Source: Siphonobacter curvatus (GTDB lineage: Bacteria > Bacteroidota > Bacteroidia > Cytophagales > Spirosomataceae). From it: a stretch of 64,000 bases of DNA. The number at the start of each line of letters is the position of its first letter. Position 1 is the stretch's first letter. The translations under genes and the position numbers were made by a program. The DNA lies in contig NZ_PTRA01000005.1 of the NCBI RefSeq assembly GCF_002943425.1, forward strand, positions 62,001 through 126,000. The letters run 5' to 3'. Positions 28,356-38,158 of the stretch are shown here, in pieces. The notes beneath the pieces were generated by a model. It was not told where the DNA came from and searched no databases. It saw only the letters and a list, made by a program, of their open reading frames with translations.

Positions 28356-28748
28356 ATGATCGATAAATTGGCCTGGGTACACCTGGAAAATCACCGGATT
28401 CTGGTCGCCCGCAGTCGTAACAAAGACTTGTATTACATTCCCGGTGGCAAACGCGAAGCTGGCGAAACGGACGCTGAAGCTATACTACGAGAAATTCAGG
28501 AAGAACTGAGCGTAACCCTTCAGTTCGAAACGCTGTCTTGGATTGGAACCTTCGAAGCTCAGGCCCACGGGCAAGCCGAAGGTGTACTGGTACGACTAAG
28601 CTGCTACACCGCCGCCTACGAAGGAACGCTGCAGCCGGACTCAGAAATTGAAGAAATGGTGTACCTGTCTTACGCAGATCGGGCGAAAGTTTCCGTGGCG
28701 GCTCAGTTGCTGTTTGATTCTCTTTTCGAAAGTGGTCTGTTACGATAG
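28356..28748 (+). CDS. Nudix hydrolase
   Basis: The 130-residue protein carries the Nudix box at residues 31-53: GKREAGETDAEAILREIQEE followed by LSV, matching GX5EX7REUXEEXGU except that Ser replaces the late Gly. It hydrolyses a nucleoside diphosphate linked to another group, using Mg2+ bound by the box glutamates. Substrate unknown; small housecleaning Nudix enzymes of this size are common. It precedes the HD gene, which has its own promoter. Confidence 0.9.
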   Translation: MIDKLAWVHLENHRILVARSRNKDLYYIPGGKREAGETDAEAILREIQEELSVTLQFETLSWIGTFEAQAHGQAEGVLVRLSCYTAAYEGTLQPDSEIEEMVYLSYADRAKVSVAAQLLFDSLFESGLLR

Positions 28749-28762
28749 GGTAAGAACAGGCT

Positions 28763-28793
28763 TTGCCTCGTTTAAAAATCCGCGTACTTTTGC
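28763..28793 (+). promoter_or_regulatory. Bacteroidota-type promoter for the HD hydrolase gene
   Basis: TTTG (28763-28766) and TACTTTTG (28786-28793) are separated by 19 bases, an excellent fit to the -33/-7 consensus. The ATG lies 30 bases downstream. Confidence 0.75.
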
Positions 28794-28823
28794 GGTTTTA
28801 ACCATCCTTCAATCATCTATACT

Positions 28824-29432
28824 ATGTCATTTGACAAATTGCTTCAACAACTTTCCTTCATTCAGGAAATTGACAAGCTCAAGTACATCAAACGGAAAAC
28901 CCGTTTGTTTAACAGCGATCGGCACGAAAACGACGCCGAACATAGCTGGCATCTGGCCCTCATGGCGATGGTACTGGCCGAGCACGCCAACGAACCCGTC
29001 GATGTCTCGAAAGTCGTTAAGATGCTTTTAATTCACGACATCGTCGAAATTGATTCCGGAGACGTGTTTCTGTTCGATACTCTACTCAACCACGATGATG
29101 CAACGGCCGAACACAAAGCTGCTCTTCGCATTTTTGGGTTGCTTCCCGAAGAACAAAGCAAAGAATTCCTGACGATCTGGGAAGAATTTGAAGCCCGCGA
29201 AACGCCCGAATCCCGGTTTGCTCACGCCATCGACCGCTTTGAGCCGGTACTGCAAAATGTGTCCAATCAGGGCGGAAGCTGGAAGGAATTCAACGTGGAT
29301 TACGAAAAAGTCATCAAGAAAGTCGGCGTGATTGACAAAGGCTCGAATCACATCTGGGACTTCGCCAAAACGATGATCGACGATAGTCTGGAAAAAGGTT
29401 ACATCCAGAAACCGGAACTTCCGCAGGAATAA
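28824..29432 (+). CDS. HD-domain phosphohydrolase (YfbR-like)
   Basis: The 202-residue protein belongs to the HD superfamily group of 5'-deoxynucleotidase-like enzymes. Metal ligands are visible as H34 (SDRHENDAEH), H40 and H43 (EHSWHLA), and the H71-D72 doublet (LLIHDIVEIDSGD). A later D occurs in FAHAIDRFEPVLQN. It probably removes phosphate from nucleotides in the cytoplasm. A long hairpin separates it from the convergent serine hydrolase. Confidence 0.9.
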   Translation: MSFDKLLQQLSFIQEIDKLKYIKRKTRLFNSDRHENDAEHSWHLALMAMVLAEHANEPVDVSKVVKMLLIHDIVEIDSGDVFLFDTLLNHDDATAEHKAALRIFGLLPEEQSKEFLTIWEEFEARETPESRFAHAIDRFEPVLQNVSNQGGSWKEFNVDYEKVIKKVGVIDKGSNHIWDFAKTMIDDSLEKGYIQKPELPQE

Positions 29433-29440
29433 CACGGGCT

Positions 29441-29483
29441 CGGTTGCTTACGCGTCGAGAAGTTTTCGACGCGTAAGCAACCG
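29441..29483. terminator. 18-base-pair perfect hairpin between convergent genes
   Basis: 29441-29458 pairs perfectly with 29466-29483 (CGGTTGCTTACGCGTCGA). Neither side is followed by a real T-tract, so Rho-independent action is uncertain, but the position between two gene ends fits a transcript-end hairpin. Confidence 0.6.
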
Positions 29484-29487
29484 GGAT

Positions 29488-30357
29488 TTATTGAATCGAC
29501 TGGTAGATCATTTCTGAAACCGTAGCCATCGTTTCAACGGCCGCTTCGCGATCTGGTTCTTGCCAGTTTTTGGAAAGCAAAACCAGTACGTATTTCCGGC
29601 CGTCGGGCAAATACACAATGCCCGAATCGTGCATAATACTTACGATCGAGCCAGTTTTATGAGCGACTTTGACGCTTTTCGGTAGTTTGGCCGGAATGAC
29701 AGAATTGAATTTCTGATCCAAGAGGATACTGATCATCGCCTGCGAAGCCTCTGGACTAACGGCTTTTCCTTTCGCAATTTTCTCAAACAGTAGGGCTAAA
29801 TCATACGCGGAAACTTTATTATTCAGTCCCTGAGCGAACGCTTTTTTGTCTTCAACGCCTCGGAGTACCTGCGTATGTTTCGCTCCCATTTTACAGAGTG
29901 TTTTGGTGACATTCCGAGCATCTACCAGATCAATGATGATGTTCGTCGCCAGATTACTGCTGTAAATGATCATTTCGTACATCAGATCGTAGATAGTCCG
30001 TTTCTGGCCCACTTTCTCGTAAAGTTTCGGCTCACTATCGTCCGTCGCTACCAGCGAGTACGGGCTTCCATCCACAATACTTTTGAATTCATTCTTTACC
30101 ACAATCGAATCCAGAACCGAAAATTTTCCTTTGTACGCCTGCCGGTATACTTCCAGCATAACGGGCGTTTTCATGGTACTGGCCGCATGAAAGGAATCGT
30201 TTTCATTGATGTAGACATGATCGCCCGTGGCCAGATTCTTGTAAGCGACGGCGTAAGTGCCTTTTCTACCGGATAAATAATGCTGAATTTGTTCTTTGAG
30301 GGAGGTCGACTGGGCCTGAACCAGTCCGGGAAGCAACAGCAGGAATAACCATTTCAT
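29488..30357 (-). CDS. Periplasmic class A beta-lactamase-fold serine hydrolase
   Basis: The start is taken at ATG 30357, giving a Sec signal (MKWLFLLLLPGLVQAQ) and 289 residues. The class A fold is shown by S60-T-M-K63 (AASTMKTP), S133-S-N135 (IYSSNLATN) and K234-T-G236 (AHKTGSI). The region where true class A enzymes have the catalytic Glu166 reads GVEDKKAFAQGLNNKVSAYD, as in many serine hydrolases of the PF13354 group. It may hydrolyse beta-lactams weakly or be a peptidoglycan- or ester-active enzyme. Resistance should not be assumed. Confidence 0.85.
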   Translation of the reverse strand: MKWLFLLLLPGLVQAQSTSLKEQIQHYLSGRKGTYAVAYKNLATGDHVYINENDSFHAASTMKTPVMLEVYRQAYKGKFSVLDSIVVKNEFKSIVDGSPYSLVATDDSEPKLYEKVGQKRTIYDLMYEMIIYSSNLATNIIIDLVDARNVTKTLCKMGAKHTQVLRGVEDKKAFAQGLNNKVSAYDLALLFEKIAKGKAVSPEASQAMISILLDQKFNSVIPAKLPKSVKVAHKTGSIVSIMHDSGIVYLPDGRKYVLVLLSKNWQEPDREAAVETMATVSEMIYQSIQ

Positions 30358-30472
30358 AGGAAGCAAGGAAGCGTGAGTCGGTAAGATACAGCCAAAATGC
30401 TAAAATCCGGCAGATTAGCTCTAACCTTAACGTTTACAACACTCTCAACATCATACGTAAGCCGATTTCTGA

Positions 30473-31420
30473 TTAGGCGTGCCCGGTAGAATGAGCAGGG
30501 GGGGATTGCTGGAATAAACTGTTACCGGACTGCGGCTCAATGAAAACGTGCGTCAGCATTGGAATGGCCGCCTGTAGTTGCTGATGAATCTGTTCAATAC
30601 TCTGGGTAAGCTGAATGGCGGTTAAATGGGACAAAAACCGCACCCGCTGTACCAACACAATCTGCTCAGGACCTACCTGAAACGTTAAGGTTTGAACGAC
30701 GGTTTCGACGGATGGATGAGCCTGCGTAACCTCCGTAATCTGGGCCTCAATGGCGGCTCCGGCACCTTCACCCATCAGCAAGCTCCGGCTTTCCCGAGCC
30801 AGTACCAGTGAAACAGCCGTGAGGATCAGGCCAATCAAAATCGAGGCGGCTCCATCGAAGTAAGGGTTTTGCAGCGTGTGCCCCAGAAAAACGCCCAGAA
30901 AAGCAATCATCAGCCCCAGTACATCGGCTGCGTCTTCAAAAAGCACGACAAAGGAAGAGGGGTCTTTGCTGTCACGGACGGCCGCCCAGAAGGCCTGCTC
31001 ACCACGCTGGGCATTGAAGGCCTTGGTTGCCGTGATTAAAGAAAAGCCATCCAGAGCAAAAGCAATACCCAGTACAATGTAATTCCAAAACGGGTCTTCA
31101 ATAACGTGCGGATCAAGAATGTGCGTGACGCCTTCGTAAAAGGATACACCACCCCCCACGGCAAAAATCAGAATGGAAACCAGGTAGGAATAGAAGTAAA
31201 TTTCCTTGCCGTATCCAAAAGGCCTTCGCTGGTCGGCGGGTTGCTGACTTTTCCGTAAACCCACCAGCAACAGAACTTCATTGAGCGTATCGACCAGCGA
31301 GTGGATTCCCTCGGAAACCATCGCGGAACTCCCGCTAATCCCGGCCGCAACAAATTTCGTCACGGCAATCAGCAAATTAGCTCCTAAAGCCGTGTAGATG
31401 GCAAGTTTGGTAGAAGGCAT
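30473..31420 (-). CDS. Cation diffusion facilitator (CDF) metal transporter
   Basis: Start at ATG 31420 (a TTG 24 bases upstream is rejected), 315 residues. CDF features are four to six membrane helices: AIYTALGANLLIAVTKFVAA, SMVSEGIHSLVDTLNEVLLL with the metal-site H-x3-D of helix 2, YFYSYLVSILIFAVGGGVSF, and later helices with FEDAADVLGLMIAFLGVFLG carrying D-x3-D. A cytoplasmic domain of about 90 residues follows. It exports Zn2+, Fe2+ or a similar ion in exchange for protons. Metal specificity is not decided by the sequence. Confidence 0.92.
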   Translation of the reverse strand: MPSTKLAIYTALGANLLIAVTKFVAAGISGSSAMVSEGIHSLVDTLNEVLLLVGLRKSQQPADQRRPFGYGKEIYFYSYLVSILIFAVGGGVSFYEGVTHILDPHVIEDPFWNYIVLGIAFALDGFSLITATKAFNAQRGEQAFWAAVRDSKDPSSFVVLFEDAADVLGLMIAFLGVFLGHTLQNPYFDGAASILIGLILTAVSLVLARESRSLLMGEGAGAAIEAQITEVTQAHPSVETVVQTLTFQVGPEQIVLVQRVRFLSHLTAIQLTQSIEQIHQQLQAAIPMLTHVFIEPQSGNSLFQQSPPAHSTGHA

Positions 31421-31441
31421 AAAAACACGAAACAGTTGAAT

Positions 31442-31449
31442 CAAAAATA
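31442..31449 (-). promoter_or_regulatory. -7 element of the CDF gene
   Basis: On the minus strand TATTTTTG matches TAnnTTTG, 21 bases upstream of the ATG at 31420. No clear -33 element was seen. Confidence 0.4.
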
Positions 31450-31671
31450 AGGTCTAGGCCACTAAAGGTAAGGGGACGTTTAAAGAAATCGGAGGGCAAG
31501 CAAAAAAGTACGTGCCAGAAAGTATTTATCGGAAGTGTCTGAAAAACACCCGGAAAGGAATAATTTTTTTGCCTCACTCACCAGCTTCACGATAGTTTCT
31601 AATAACTACACCCTTTTATTCTGAAGTGTGAAACCCGAAAGGATCGCTTCCTTTCTTTTCAAACGTGACCA

Positions 31672-33684
31672 ATGGCTTCTACAAATTCCGACCTTGAACA
31701 GTTAGGCATCAACACCGTACGGGTGTTGTCCATTGATGCCGTACAGAAAGCAAACTCCGGCCACCCCGGCATGCCCATGGGGGCCGCTCCGATGGGGCAC
31801 GTACTGTGGGCTCACCACATGCACTATAATCCGAAAAATCCCGAATGGCCCAACCGCGACCGCTTCCTGCTGTCGGCGGGCCATGGGAGTATGTTGCAGT
31901 ATAGTTTTCTGTATTTGACGGGCTATAATCTGACGATTGAGGATATCAAACAATTCCGTCAGTTGCACAGCAAAACGGCGGGCCACCCCGAATACGGTAT
32001 GCTCGACGGTATAGATATTACCACGGGACCACTGGGACAGGGCTTTGCCAACGGCATTGGTTTTGCCATTGCCCAGCAGCATCTGGCGGCCCGCTATAAC
32101 AAGCCCGGCTTTGATCTTTTCAATTACAAGATTTACGCCATTTGCAGTGATGGCGATATGATGGAGGGGGTTACCTCCGAGGCCGCCTCTCTGGCAGGCC
32201 ATCTCAAGCTGGGTAACCTGATTTACCTCTACGATGATAATCACATTTCTATTGAAGGAAACACGAACCTAGCCTTCGATGAAGATGTGGCCAAACGCTT
32301 TGATGCCTATGGCTGGCACGTACAGGTGGTGGAAGATGGCAACGACATCGAAGCCATTTCGACGGCGGTGGAAAAGGCCAAGCAGGAAACGACTCGCCCT
32401 TCGCTGATTAAGGTACGAACGCAAATTGCCTACGGTAGTCCAAACAAGGTTAATACGGCAGGTTCACACGGCTCGCCCCTGGGGGAAGAAGAAGTGAAAC
32501 TGGTGAAAAAGAACTTTGGATTTGATCCCGAACAATCCTTTGTCGTACCCGAAGAAGTACTGAATTATTACCGGAGAATCGGTGAAAAAGGAACACAACT
32601 AGAGCAGGAGTGGGACGAATTATTCGAAGCTTATAGCAAAGAATACCCCGAATTAGCCGCTCAGTATGAACAGGAACGCAGCCTGAAACTGCCCGAAGGC
32701 TGGGAGGAAAATCTGCCCGTATTCAAGGCGGAAGAGGGCAAAATGGCTACGCGGAAGGCTTCAGGTAAGGTTTTGAACGCTTTAGCTTCCGTACTGCCGA
32801 GTCTGATGGGTGGAGCGGCGGATTTAGCTCCGTCAACGGATACGCTGCTGAAAGATTACGGATCATTCACGGCGGAAGATCGCCTGGGCCGGAACTTCCA
32901 CTTCGGTATTCGCGAGCACGCAATGGGAGCGGCCCTCAATGGCATGGCCCTGACGAAGGGAATTATTCCTTATGGTGCGACTTTCCTGATCTTCTCCGAA
33001 TACATGCGGCCACCGATTCGGATGGCAGCTATTATGAAAATTCGGGTGGTACTGGTGTTCACGCACGACAGCATTGGACTGGGTGAAGATGGTACTACGC
33101 ACCAACCCGTTGAACAATTGATGGCCTTACGGGCCATGCCCAATATCGTAGTGATCCGACCAGCGGATGCTAACGAAACCGCTCAGGCCTGGAAAGCGGC
33201 TTTGCAGCATACGACCGGTCCGGTATTGCTGGTACTGACCCGTCAGGATTTGCCCATTCTGGACCAGGAAAAATACGCCCCGGCGACGAATTTGCACAAG
33301 GGAGCCTATATCCTTTCCGATAGTGAGGGTGAGCCAGACGTTATCTTGATTGCGACGGGTTCGGAAGTGCCCCTCATTTTGGAAGCTCAGCAAAAGCTTG
33401 CCGAAGAATCCATTCAGGCCCGTGTGGTGAGTATGCCCTGCTGGGAGTTTTTCGAAGTACAGGATGAAGCGTACAAGGAAAGCGTACTGCCTAAACGGAT
33501 CAAAAAACGCCTGGCCGTAGAGGCTGCTTCCGTTTTCGGCTGGCATAAATACGTGACCGACGAAGGGGATGTTATTGGCATGACCACCTTTGGCGAATCC
33601 GCTCCGGCCAAGGACTTATTTAAGGAATTTGGCTTTACGGTAGAAAACGTAGTCAGTCGGGCGAAAGCATTACTCCAGAAATGA
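31672..33684 (+). CDS. tkt: Transketolase
   Basis: The 670-residue thiamine-diphosphate enzyme transfers two-carbon units between pentose, erythrose and hexose phosphates. The N-terminal part has [20 protein letters not shown] and the ThDP/Mg motif [13 protein letters not shown] with the distal Asn in [12 protein letters not shown]. The Pyr domain has the E-box ...[20 protein letters not shown] and a C-terminal [20 protein letters not shown], with the family HxSxGxGxDGxTHQPxE signature. It opens a cluster of five pentose-phosphate genes and is followed by a 197-base gap with its own promoter-like motif. Confidence 0.98.
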   Translation: MASTNSDLEQLGINTVRVLSIDAVQKANSGHPGMPMGAAPMGHVLWAHHMHYNPKNPEWPNRDRFLLSAGHGSMLQYSFLYLTGYNLTIEDIKQFRQLHSKTAGHPEYGMLDGIDITTGPLGQGFANGIGFAIAQQHLAARYNKPGFDLFNYKIYAICSDGDMMEGVTSEAASLAGHLKLGNLIYLYDDNHISIEGNTNLAFDEDVAKRFDAYGWHVQVVEDGNDIEAISTAVEKAKQETTRPSLIKVRTQIAYGSPNKVNTAGSHGSPLGEEEVKLVKKNFGFDPEQSFVVPEEVLNYYRRIGEKGTQLEQEWDELFEAYSKEYPELAAQYEQERSLKLPEGWEENLPVFKAEEGKMATRKASGKVLNALASVLPSLMGGAADLAPSTDTLLKDYGSFTAEDRLGRNFHFGIREHAMGAALNGMALTKGIIPYGATFLIFSEYMRPPIRMAAIMKIRVVLVFTHDSIGLGEDGTTHQPVEQLMALRAMPNIVVIRPADANETAQAWKAALQHTTGPVLLVLTRQDLPILDQEKYAPATNLHKGAYILSDSEGEPDVILIATGSEVPLILEAQQKLAEESIQARVVSMPCWEFFEVQDEAYKESVLPKRIKKRLAVEAASVFGWHKYVTDEGDVIGMTTFGESAPAKDLFKEFGFTVENVVSRAKALLQK

Positions 33685-33738
33685 GGACTTAATCCGAGCG
33701 GATCATTTCTAAATCCGCTCATTCCACAAAATAAATAC

Positions 33739-33746
33739 TAAGTTTG
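33739..33746 (+). promoter_or_regulatory. Internal -7 promoter element before tal
   Basis: TAAGTTTG matches TAnnTTTG, about 136 bases before the tal start, in the largest gap of the pentose-phosphate cluster. It may give tal and the genes after it separate expression from tkt. Confidence 0.4.
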
Positions 33747-33881
33747 GGGGCCGTATGGACGGAATAGGGTCAATCCTCTAAGGGTAACCTGACTTGAAAT
33801 TTCAAATTTCTCCGGTTCACAGGCACTATCCTAATCTTCAAAAAGTTCACTCTGTAGAAACAACCTCAAATTACTTCAGTT

Positions 33882-34973
33882 ATGGCAACCAATCGCGTAA
33901 AGGCAATTCATGAGCATGGTCAGAGTATCTGGCTGGATTTCATCGAGCGTAAATTCATTCGGTCAGGCGAATTACAAAAACTGATCGATGAAGATGGCGT
34001 TCGGGGTATTACTTCCAATCCAGCTATTTTCGAAAAAGCGATCAGTGGCAGTACTGAATACGACGAGCAATTGAAAGACCTGGTCAGCCAGTCTGACGAG
34101 GATGTATTTTATAATTTGGCAATCACCGACATCCAAGATGCCGCTGATTTATTCGAAAAGGTCTACAACGAAGAAGTAGAAGGAGCCGATGGCTATGTAA
34201 GTCTGGAAGTATCTCCTGAACTGGCCCGCGATACGCAGGGAACAATTGATCAGGCCCTGGATTTGTGGGAGCGAGTAGATCGTAAAAACGTAATGATCAA
34301 AATCCCGGGTACGGCGGAAGGTTTGCCCGCGATTCGTAAGGCCATCAGCGAAGGTCTGAACATCAATGTAACCTTGCTGTTTAGCCTGGATCGCTACGAA
34401 GCCGTAACGGATGCATACCTTTCGGGTCTGGAAGATCGTCTGGCCGCTGGTCAGCCCATCAATCGGATTTCTTCCGTAGCCAGTTTCTTCCTGAGCCGTA
34501 TCGACGTGGCCGTGGATCCCTTGCTGGAAAAAGCCGGTAACACGGACCTGAAAGCGAAGGTAGCCGTTGCCTCAGCAAAGAAAGCGTACGAAATCTACAA
34601 GCGAGTATTCAGCAGCGAACGTTTCAAAAAGCTGGAAGCGGAAGGTGCCAAACCCCAACGTTTACTGTGGGCCAGTACGAGTAGCAAAGATCCCGCCATT
34701 GCGGATACGTACTACGTAGAAGCACTCATCGGTCCGGATACGGTAGATACCGTTCCGATGGAAACGCTGGTAGCGTTCCGTGATCACGGGAATGCTGCTA
34801 ATCGTCTGGAAGAAGGGATGGATGAGGCCACCCAAACGCTGGAGACACTTAAAGAATTAGGCATTAACCTGGATGAGGTAACGACGAAACTCGAAGAAGA
34901 AGGGATCGAGAAATTCATCCAGCCTTACCAAAAACTGCTGAAAGCCATTCACGAAAAAACGGCAGGTCTTTAA
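33882..34973 (+). CDS. tal: Transaldolase
   Basis: The 363-residue protein is the long transaldolase type found in actinobacteria, cyanobacteria and Bacteroidota. The N-terminus has WLDFIERKFIRSGELQKLID and GITSNPAIFEKAI. The Schiff-base lysine is K140 in NVMIKIPGTAEGL, and the active-site region NVTLLFSLDRYEAV follows. It moves a dihydroxyacetone unit between sedoheptulose and glyceraldehyde phosphates and closes the non-oxidative branch together with tkt. Confidence 0.97.
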   Translation: MATNRVKAIHEHGQSIWLDFIERKFIRSGELQKLIDEDGVRGITSNPAIFEKAISGSTEYDEQLKDLVSQSDEDVFYNLAITDIQDAADLFEKVYNEEVEGADGYVSLEVSPELARDTQGTIDQALDLWERVDRKNVMIKIPGTAEGLPAIRKAISEGLNINVTLLFSLDRYEAVTDAYLSGLEDRLAAGQPINRISSVASFFLSRIDVAVDPLLEKAGNTDLKAKVAVASAKKAYEIYKRVFSSERFKKLEAEGAKPQRLLWASTSSKDPAIADTYYVEALIGPDTVDTVPMETLVAFRDHGNAANRLEEGMDEATQTLETLKELGINLDEVTTKLEEEGIEKFIQPYQKLLKAIHEKTAGL

Positions 34974-35018
34974 TCTTTTTAGCGGACGTTACGTCTAGCT
35001 ACTTGTATTCTTCGGTTC

Positions 35019-35048
35019 GGCGGTTGGGGTCTACGGGCTTCAACCGCC
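35019..35048 (+). other. Hairpin between tal and gnd
   Basis: GGCGGTTG (35019-35026) pairs with CAACCGCC (35041-35048). No T-run follows, so it may stabilise or separate the transcripts rather than stop transcription. Confidence 0.35.
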
Positions 35049-35077
35049 CCACCTTCAAATAAACCATCCTATCCCTA

Positions 35078-36511
35078 ATGAGTGCTCAACAGTACACCAT
35101 AGGAATGATCGGCCTGGGAACCATGGGCCGAAACCTCCTGCTGAATATGGCCGATCACGACGTAGCCGTAGCTGGGTACGATACGGACGCCTCCAAAGCT
35201 GAATTACTCGAAACGGAAGGGCAGGGCAAACGCGTAAAGGGTTTTGTCTCTTTACCCGATTTCATTGAAAGCCTGACTAGTCCCCGTACCATCATCATGC
35301 TGGTACCGGCGGGTAAAGTAGTAGATAGCGTCATTGCCAATCTGGAACCCCTGTTAAATCAGGGCGATATTCTGATTGATTCTGGAAACTCACACTTTAC
35401 GGACACCAATCGCCGCGTAGCCGAACTGCAAAGCAAAGGCATCCACTTCTTCGGAATGGGGATTTCGGGCGGTGAAGCGGGAGCTCGTCGCGGACCGAGT
35501 ATGATGCCCGGCGGTGATAAGCACGCCTACGAAGTAATGAAACCCGTCTTCGAAGCCATCGCGGCGAAAGTAGATGGCGATCCCTGTGTAACCTACATCG
35601 GCCCCGGAGCTTCAGGGCACTTTGTGAAAATGGTACACAATGGCATTGAATACGGTCTGATGCAATTGATTGCCGAGACGTATTCTTTGTTGAAAAATGG
35701 TCTGAAAATGGACAATGCCGCCATTGGTGATGTATTTGACCAGTGGGACCAGGGCCGTTTGCAATCTTTCCTGATTAACATCACCAAAGATATTTTCCGC
35801 TACCGTGAACCCGGAGCCGACCACGAGTTACTCGACGACATCAAAGATGAAGCGAAAGCCAAAGGTACGGGCAAGTGGACCTCACAAGCAGCCATGGATC
35901 TGGAAACGCCCATTCCAACGATTGATATTGCCGTTTCGCAACGGGATTTGTCCAAGTACAAAAAGCTTCGCGAACAGGCCGCTGAATTATACAGTGGCGA
36001 AGGTCGGGGAATTGATGCCGTAAAACAGGAATACTTAACGGCTCTGGAAGAAGCGTTCTTCGCCAGCATGATTATCACGTATGCCCAAGGCATGCACATG
36101 CTATTGAAGGCTTCGCGGGAATATGGCTACGAACTCCAGCTCACCGAAATCGCTAAAATCTGGCGGGGTGGCTGTATCATTCGTTCGAAGTTCCTCAATA
36201 GTATTTACCAGGCTTACGAGAAGAATCCTCAACTCGAGCACCTGTTGCTGGATGAAGGAGTAAAAACGCAGTTGACTGCGGCCTTGCCGGGCCTGCGTAC
36301 GGTGGTGACGAGTGCCGTTCAATCGGGTATTGCGGCTCCGGCGTATGCTACCTCTCTGAGTTACTTCGATGCCTTCCGTACGGGTCGTTCCGCTCTGAAC
36401 CTGATCCAGGCTCAGCGGGATTATTTCGGAGCCCACTTGTACGAAATTATTGGTAAAGAAGGCGTTTTCCATACCGAATGGGTACCCAAAGAAGAAGTTG
36501 ATTTAGAGTAA
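35078..36511 (+). CDS. gnd: 6-phosphogluconate dehydrogenase (decarboxylating)
   Basis: The 477-residue protein has the dinucleotide-binding start MIGLGTMGRNLLLNMADHDV, the substrate-binding signature GISGGEAGARRGPSMMPGG and the catalytic lysine in GHFVKMVHNGIEYGLMQ. The all-helical C-terminal domain ends with TEWVPKEEVDLE. It oxidises 6-phosphogluconate to ribulose 5-phosphate with reduction of NADP(H) and release of CO2. It sits between tal and zwf, with 69 bases to zwf. Confidence 0.98.
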   Translation: MSAQQYTIGMIGLGTMGRNLLLNMADHDVAVAGYDTDASKAELLETEGQGKRVKGFVSLPDFIESLTSPRTIIMLVPAGKVVDSVIANLEPLLNQGDILIDSGNSHFTDTNRRVAELQSKGIHFFGMGISGGEAGARRGPSMMPGGDKHAYEVMKPVFEAIAAKVDGDPCVTYIGPGASGHFVKMVHNGIEYGLMQLIAETYSLLKNGLKMDNAAIGDVFDQWDQGRLQSFLINITKDIFRYREPGADHELLDDIKDEAKAKGTGKWTSQAAMDLETPIPTIDIAVSQRDLSKYKKLREQAAELYSGEGRGIDAVKQEYLTALEEAFFASMIITYAQGMHMLLKASREYGYELQLTEIAKIWRGGCIIRSKFLNSIYQAYEKNPQLEHLLLDEGVKTQLTAALPGLRTVVTSAVQSGIAAPAYATSLSYFDAFRTGRSALNLIQAQRDYFGAHLYEIIGKEGVFHTEWVPKEEVDLE

Positions 36512-36580
36512 GACCGCTTAGCGGCTTCCTTACCTGAAGAAACAGGGACTTGTTACTAATCAACTTCAACAACATTCCCC

Positions 36581-38095
36581 ATGAATTCAACAACAACGCC
36601 AACTATATTTATCATTTTCGGCGGTACGGGCGATTTGAATTCCCGTAAACTGGCACCCGCCTTATATAATTTGTTTCTGGACGGCTACCTGCCCGAAAAA
36701 TTTGCCATCATTGGCACGGGACGTACGGAGCTGACGGACGAGGTTTTTGCAGAACGTTTACTCGAAGGAATCAACTCGTTTTCTCGTCGCGGGAAGGCAG
36801 AATCCGACAAATGGGAAACGTTTGCCAAGCACGTTGCCTACCAACCTTCGGATTTGAAAGATGCGGAAACCTACAAAGAGTTTGGTAACCGTATCGATCA
36901 ATACACGCAGGAGTGGGGTGAGAAGGCCAACGTCGTGTATTACCTGGCGGTTTCCCCTAATTTCTTCCCAATTATTGCCGAAAATATTTCTAAAGCTGGA
37001 CTGGCTTCGGATACCGAACGCGTACGAATCGTGATCGAAAAACCGATCGGCCACGACCTGGAATCGGCCAAGAAGCTGAACTCACTGCTGGCTCATATCT
37101 TCGACGAACGCCAGATTTACCGCATTGACCACTACCTGGGCAAAGAAACGGTACAGAATATCATGGCGTTCCGTTTTGCCAATGCTATTCTGGAACCTCT
37201 GTGGAATCGCAACTACATTGAACATGTGCAGATTTCGGTAACCGAACAACTGGGCATGGGCGAACGCGGCGACTACTACGACGGAGCCGGTGCCCTGCGA
37301 GATATGATTCAGAACCACCTGCTGCAATTACTGTGTCTGGTGGCGATGGAACCCCCCGTTAGCTTCAGTGCCGACGAAGTACGCAATCGCAAGGTGGACG
37401 TCCTCAAAGCCATGCGTCGTTTTACGGCCGAAGATGTACGGCTGTCGGCCGTACGCGGTCAGTATGGTAGTGGCTGGATGGAAGGCAAACAGGTACCTGG
37501 CTACCGCGAAGAGGCCAAAGTAGACCCACAATCCAACACGGAAACTTTTGCAGCCGTGAAGTTTTTCGTGGACAACTGGCGTTGGCAGGGCGTGCCCTTC
37601 TACGTACGGACGGGTAAGCGGATGCACCAGTCGGCTTCGGTAATCTCCATTCAGTTCCGGGAGGTTCCTCACGATATTTTCCCTTCCGGTACGAAAGACA
37701 GTCTGCCCCAAAATCGTCTGATTATCAGTATTCAGCCCGAAATGAGCATTCGCCTGCAAGTACAGGCGAAACGTCCGGGACTGGATATGATTCTCAACAC
37801 GGTCGATATGGTTTTCGATTACAAAGGCACGTATACCAATCAGGCTCCCGAAGCATACGAGACGCTATTACTGGATACGATGCTGGGCGATCAGACCCTG
37901 TTCATGCGGGGTGATCAGGTCGAAGCAGCCTGGGATTTACTCATGCCTGTACTGGATACCTGGGCGGCGAAACCCAGTCTGAGCTTCCCCAACTACGCCG
38001 CAGATTCCTGGGGACCGGAGTCGGCCGAGGCCCTGATTGCCCGCGATGGCTTCCACTGGTTTTCATTACCGCTAAAGAGTAATGTGAAGCACTAG
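36581..38095 (+). CDS. zwf: Glucose-6-phosphate 1-dehydrogenase
   Basis: The 504-residue protein has the NADP motif [11 protein letters not shown] (residues 14-24), the [12 protein letters not shown] segment and the signature [19 protein letters not shown] that carries the catalytic His and substrate Lys. The C-terminal domain contains FYVRTGKRM and the rest of the G6PD fold. It makes 6-phosphogluconolactone and NADPH, the entry step of the oxidative branch. Gene order zwf-pgl supplies the next step immediately. Confidence 0.98.
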   Translation: MNSTTTPTIFIIFGGTGDLNSRKLAPALYNLFLDGYLPEKFAIIGTGRTELTDEVFAERLLEGINSFSRRGKAESDKWETFAKHVAYQPSDLKDAETYKEFGNRIDQYTQEWGEKANVVYYLAVSPNFFPIIAENISKAGLASDTERVRIVIEKPIGHDLESAKKLNSLLAHIFDERQIYRIDHYLGKETVQNIMAFRFANAILEPLWNRNYIEHVQISVTEQLGMGERGDYYDGAGALRDMIQNHLLQLLCLVAMEPPVSFSADEVRNRKVDVLKAMRRFTAEDVRLSAVRGQYGSGWMEGKQVPGYREEAKVDPQSNTETFAAVKFFVDNWRWQGVPFYVRTGKRMHQSASVISIQFREVPHDIFPSGTKDSLPQNRLIISIQPEMSIRLQVQAKRPGLDMILNTVDMVFDYKGTYTNQAPEAYETLLLDTMLGDQTLFMRGDQVEAAWDLLMPVLDTWAAKPSLSFPNYAADSWGPESAEALIARDGFHWFSLPLKSNVKH

Positions 38096-38107
38096 GCATT
38101 CCAATAA

Positions 38108-38135
38108 AAAGGGGGGCGGATTGCTGCCTCCCTTT
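38108..38135 (+). terminator. Hairpin between zwf and pgl
   Basis: AAAGGGGGGC (38108-38117) pairs with GCCTCCCTTT (38126-38135) with one G-T pair. The right arm itself ends in TTT. It could end part of the upstream transcripts and lower pgl expression. It lies 13 bases after the zwf stop. Confidence 0.45.
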
Positions 38136-38158
38136 GCTCACTTGATTATGAAACGATT

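Noticed and set aside
29488-30357. Beta-lactam resistance gene
   Set aside because: The class A motifs are present, but the Glu166 region differs from true beta-lactamases; resistance cannot be claimed from sequence alone.
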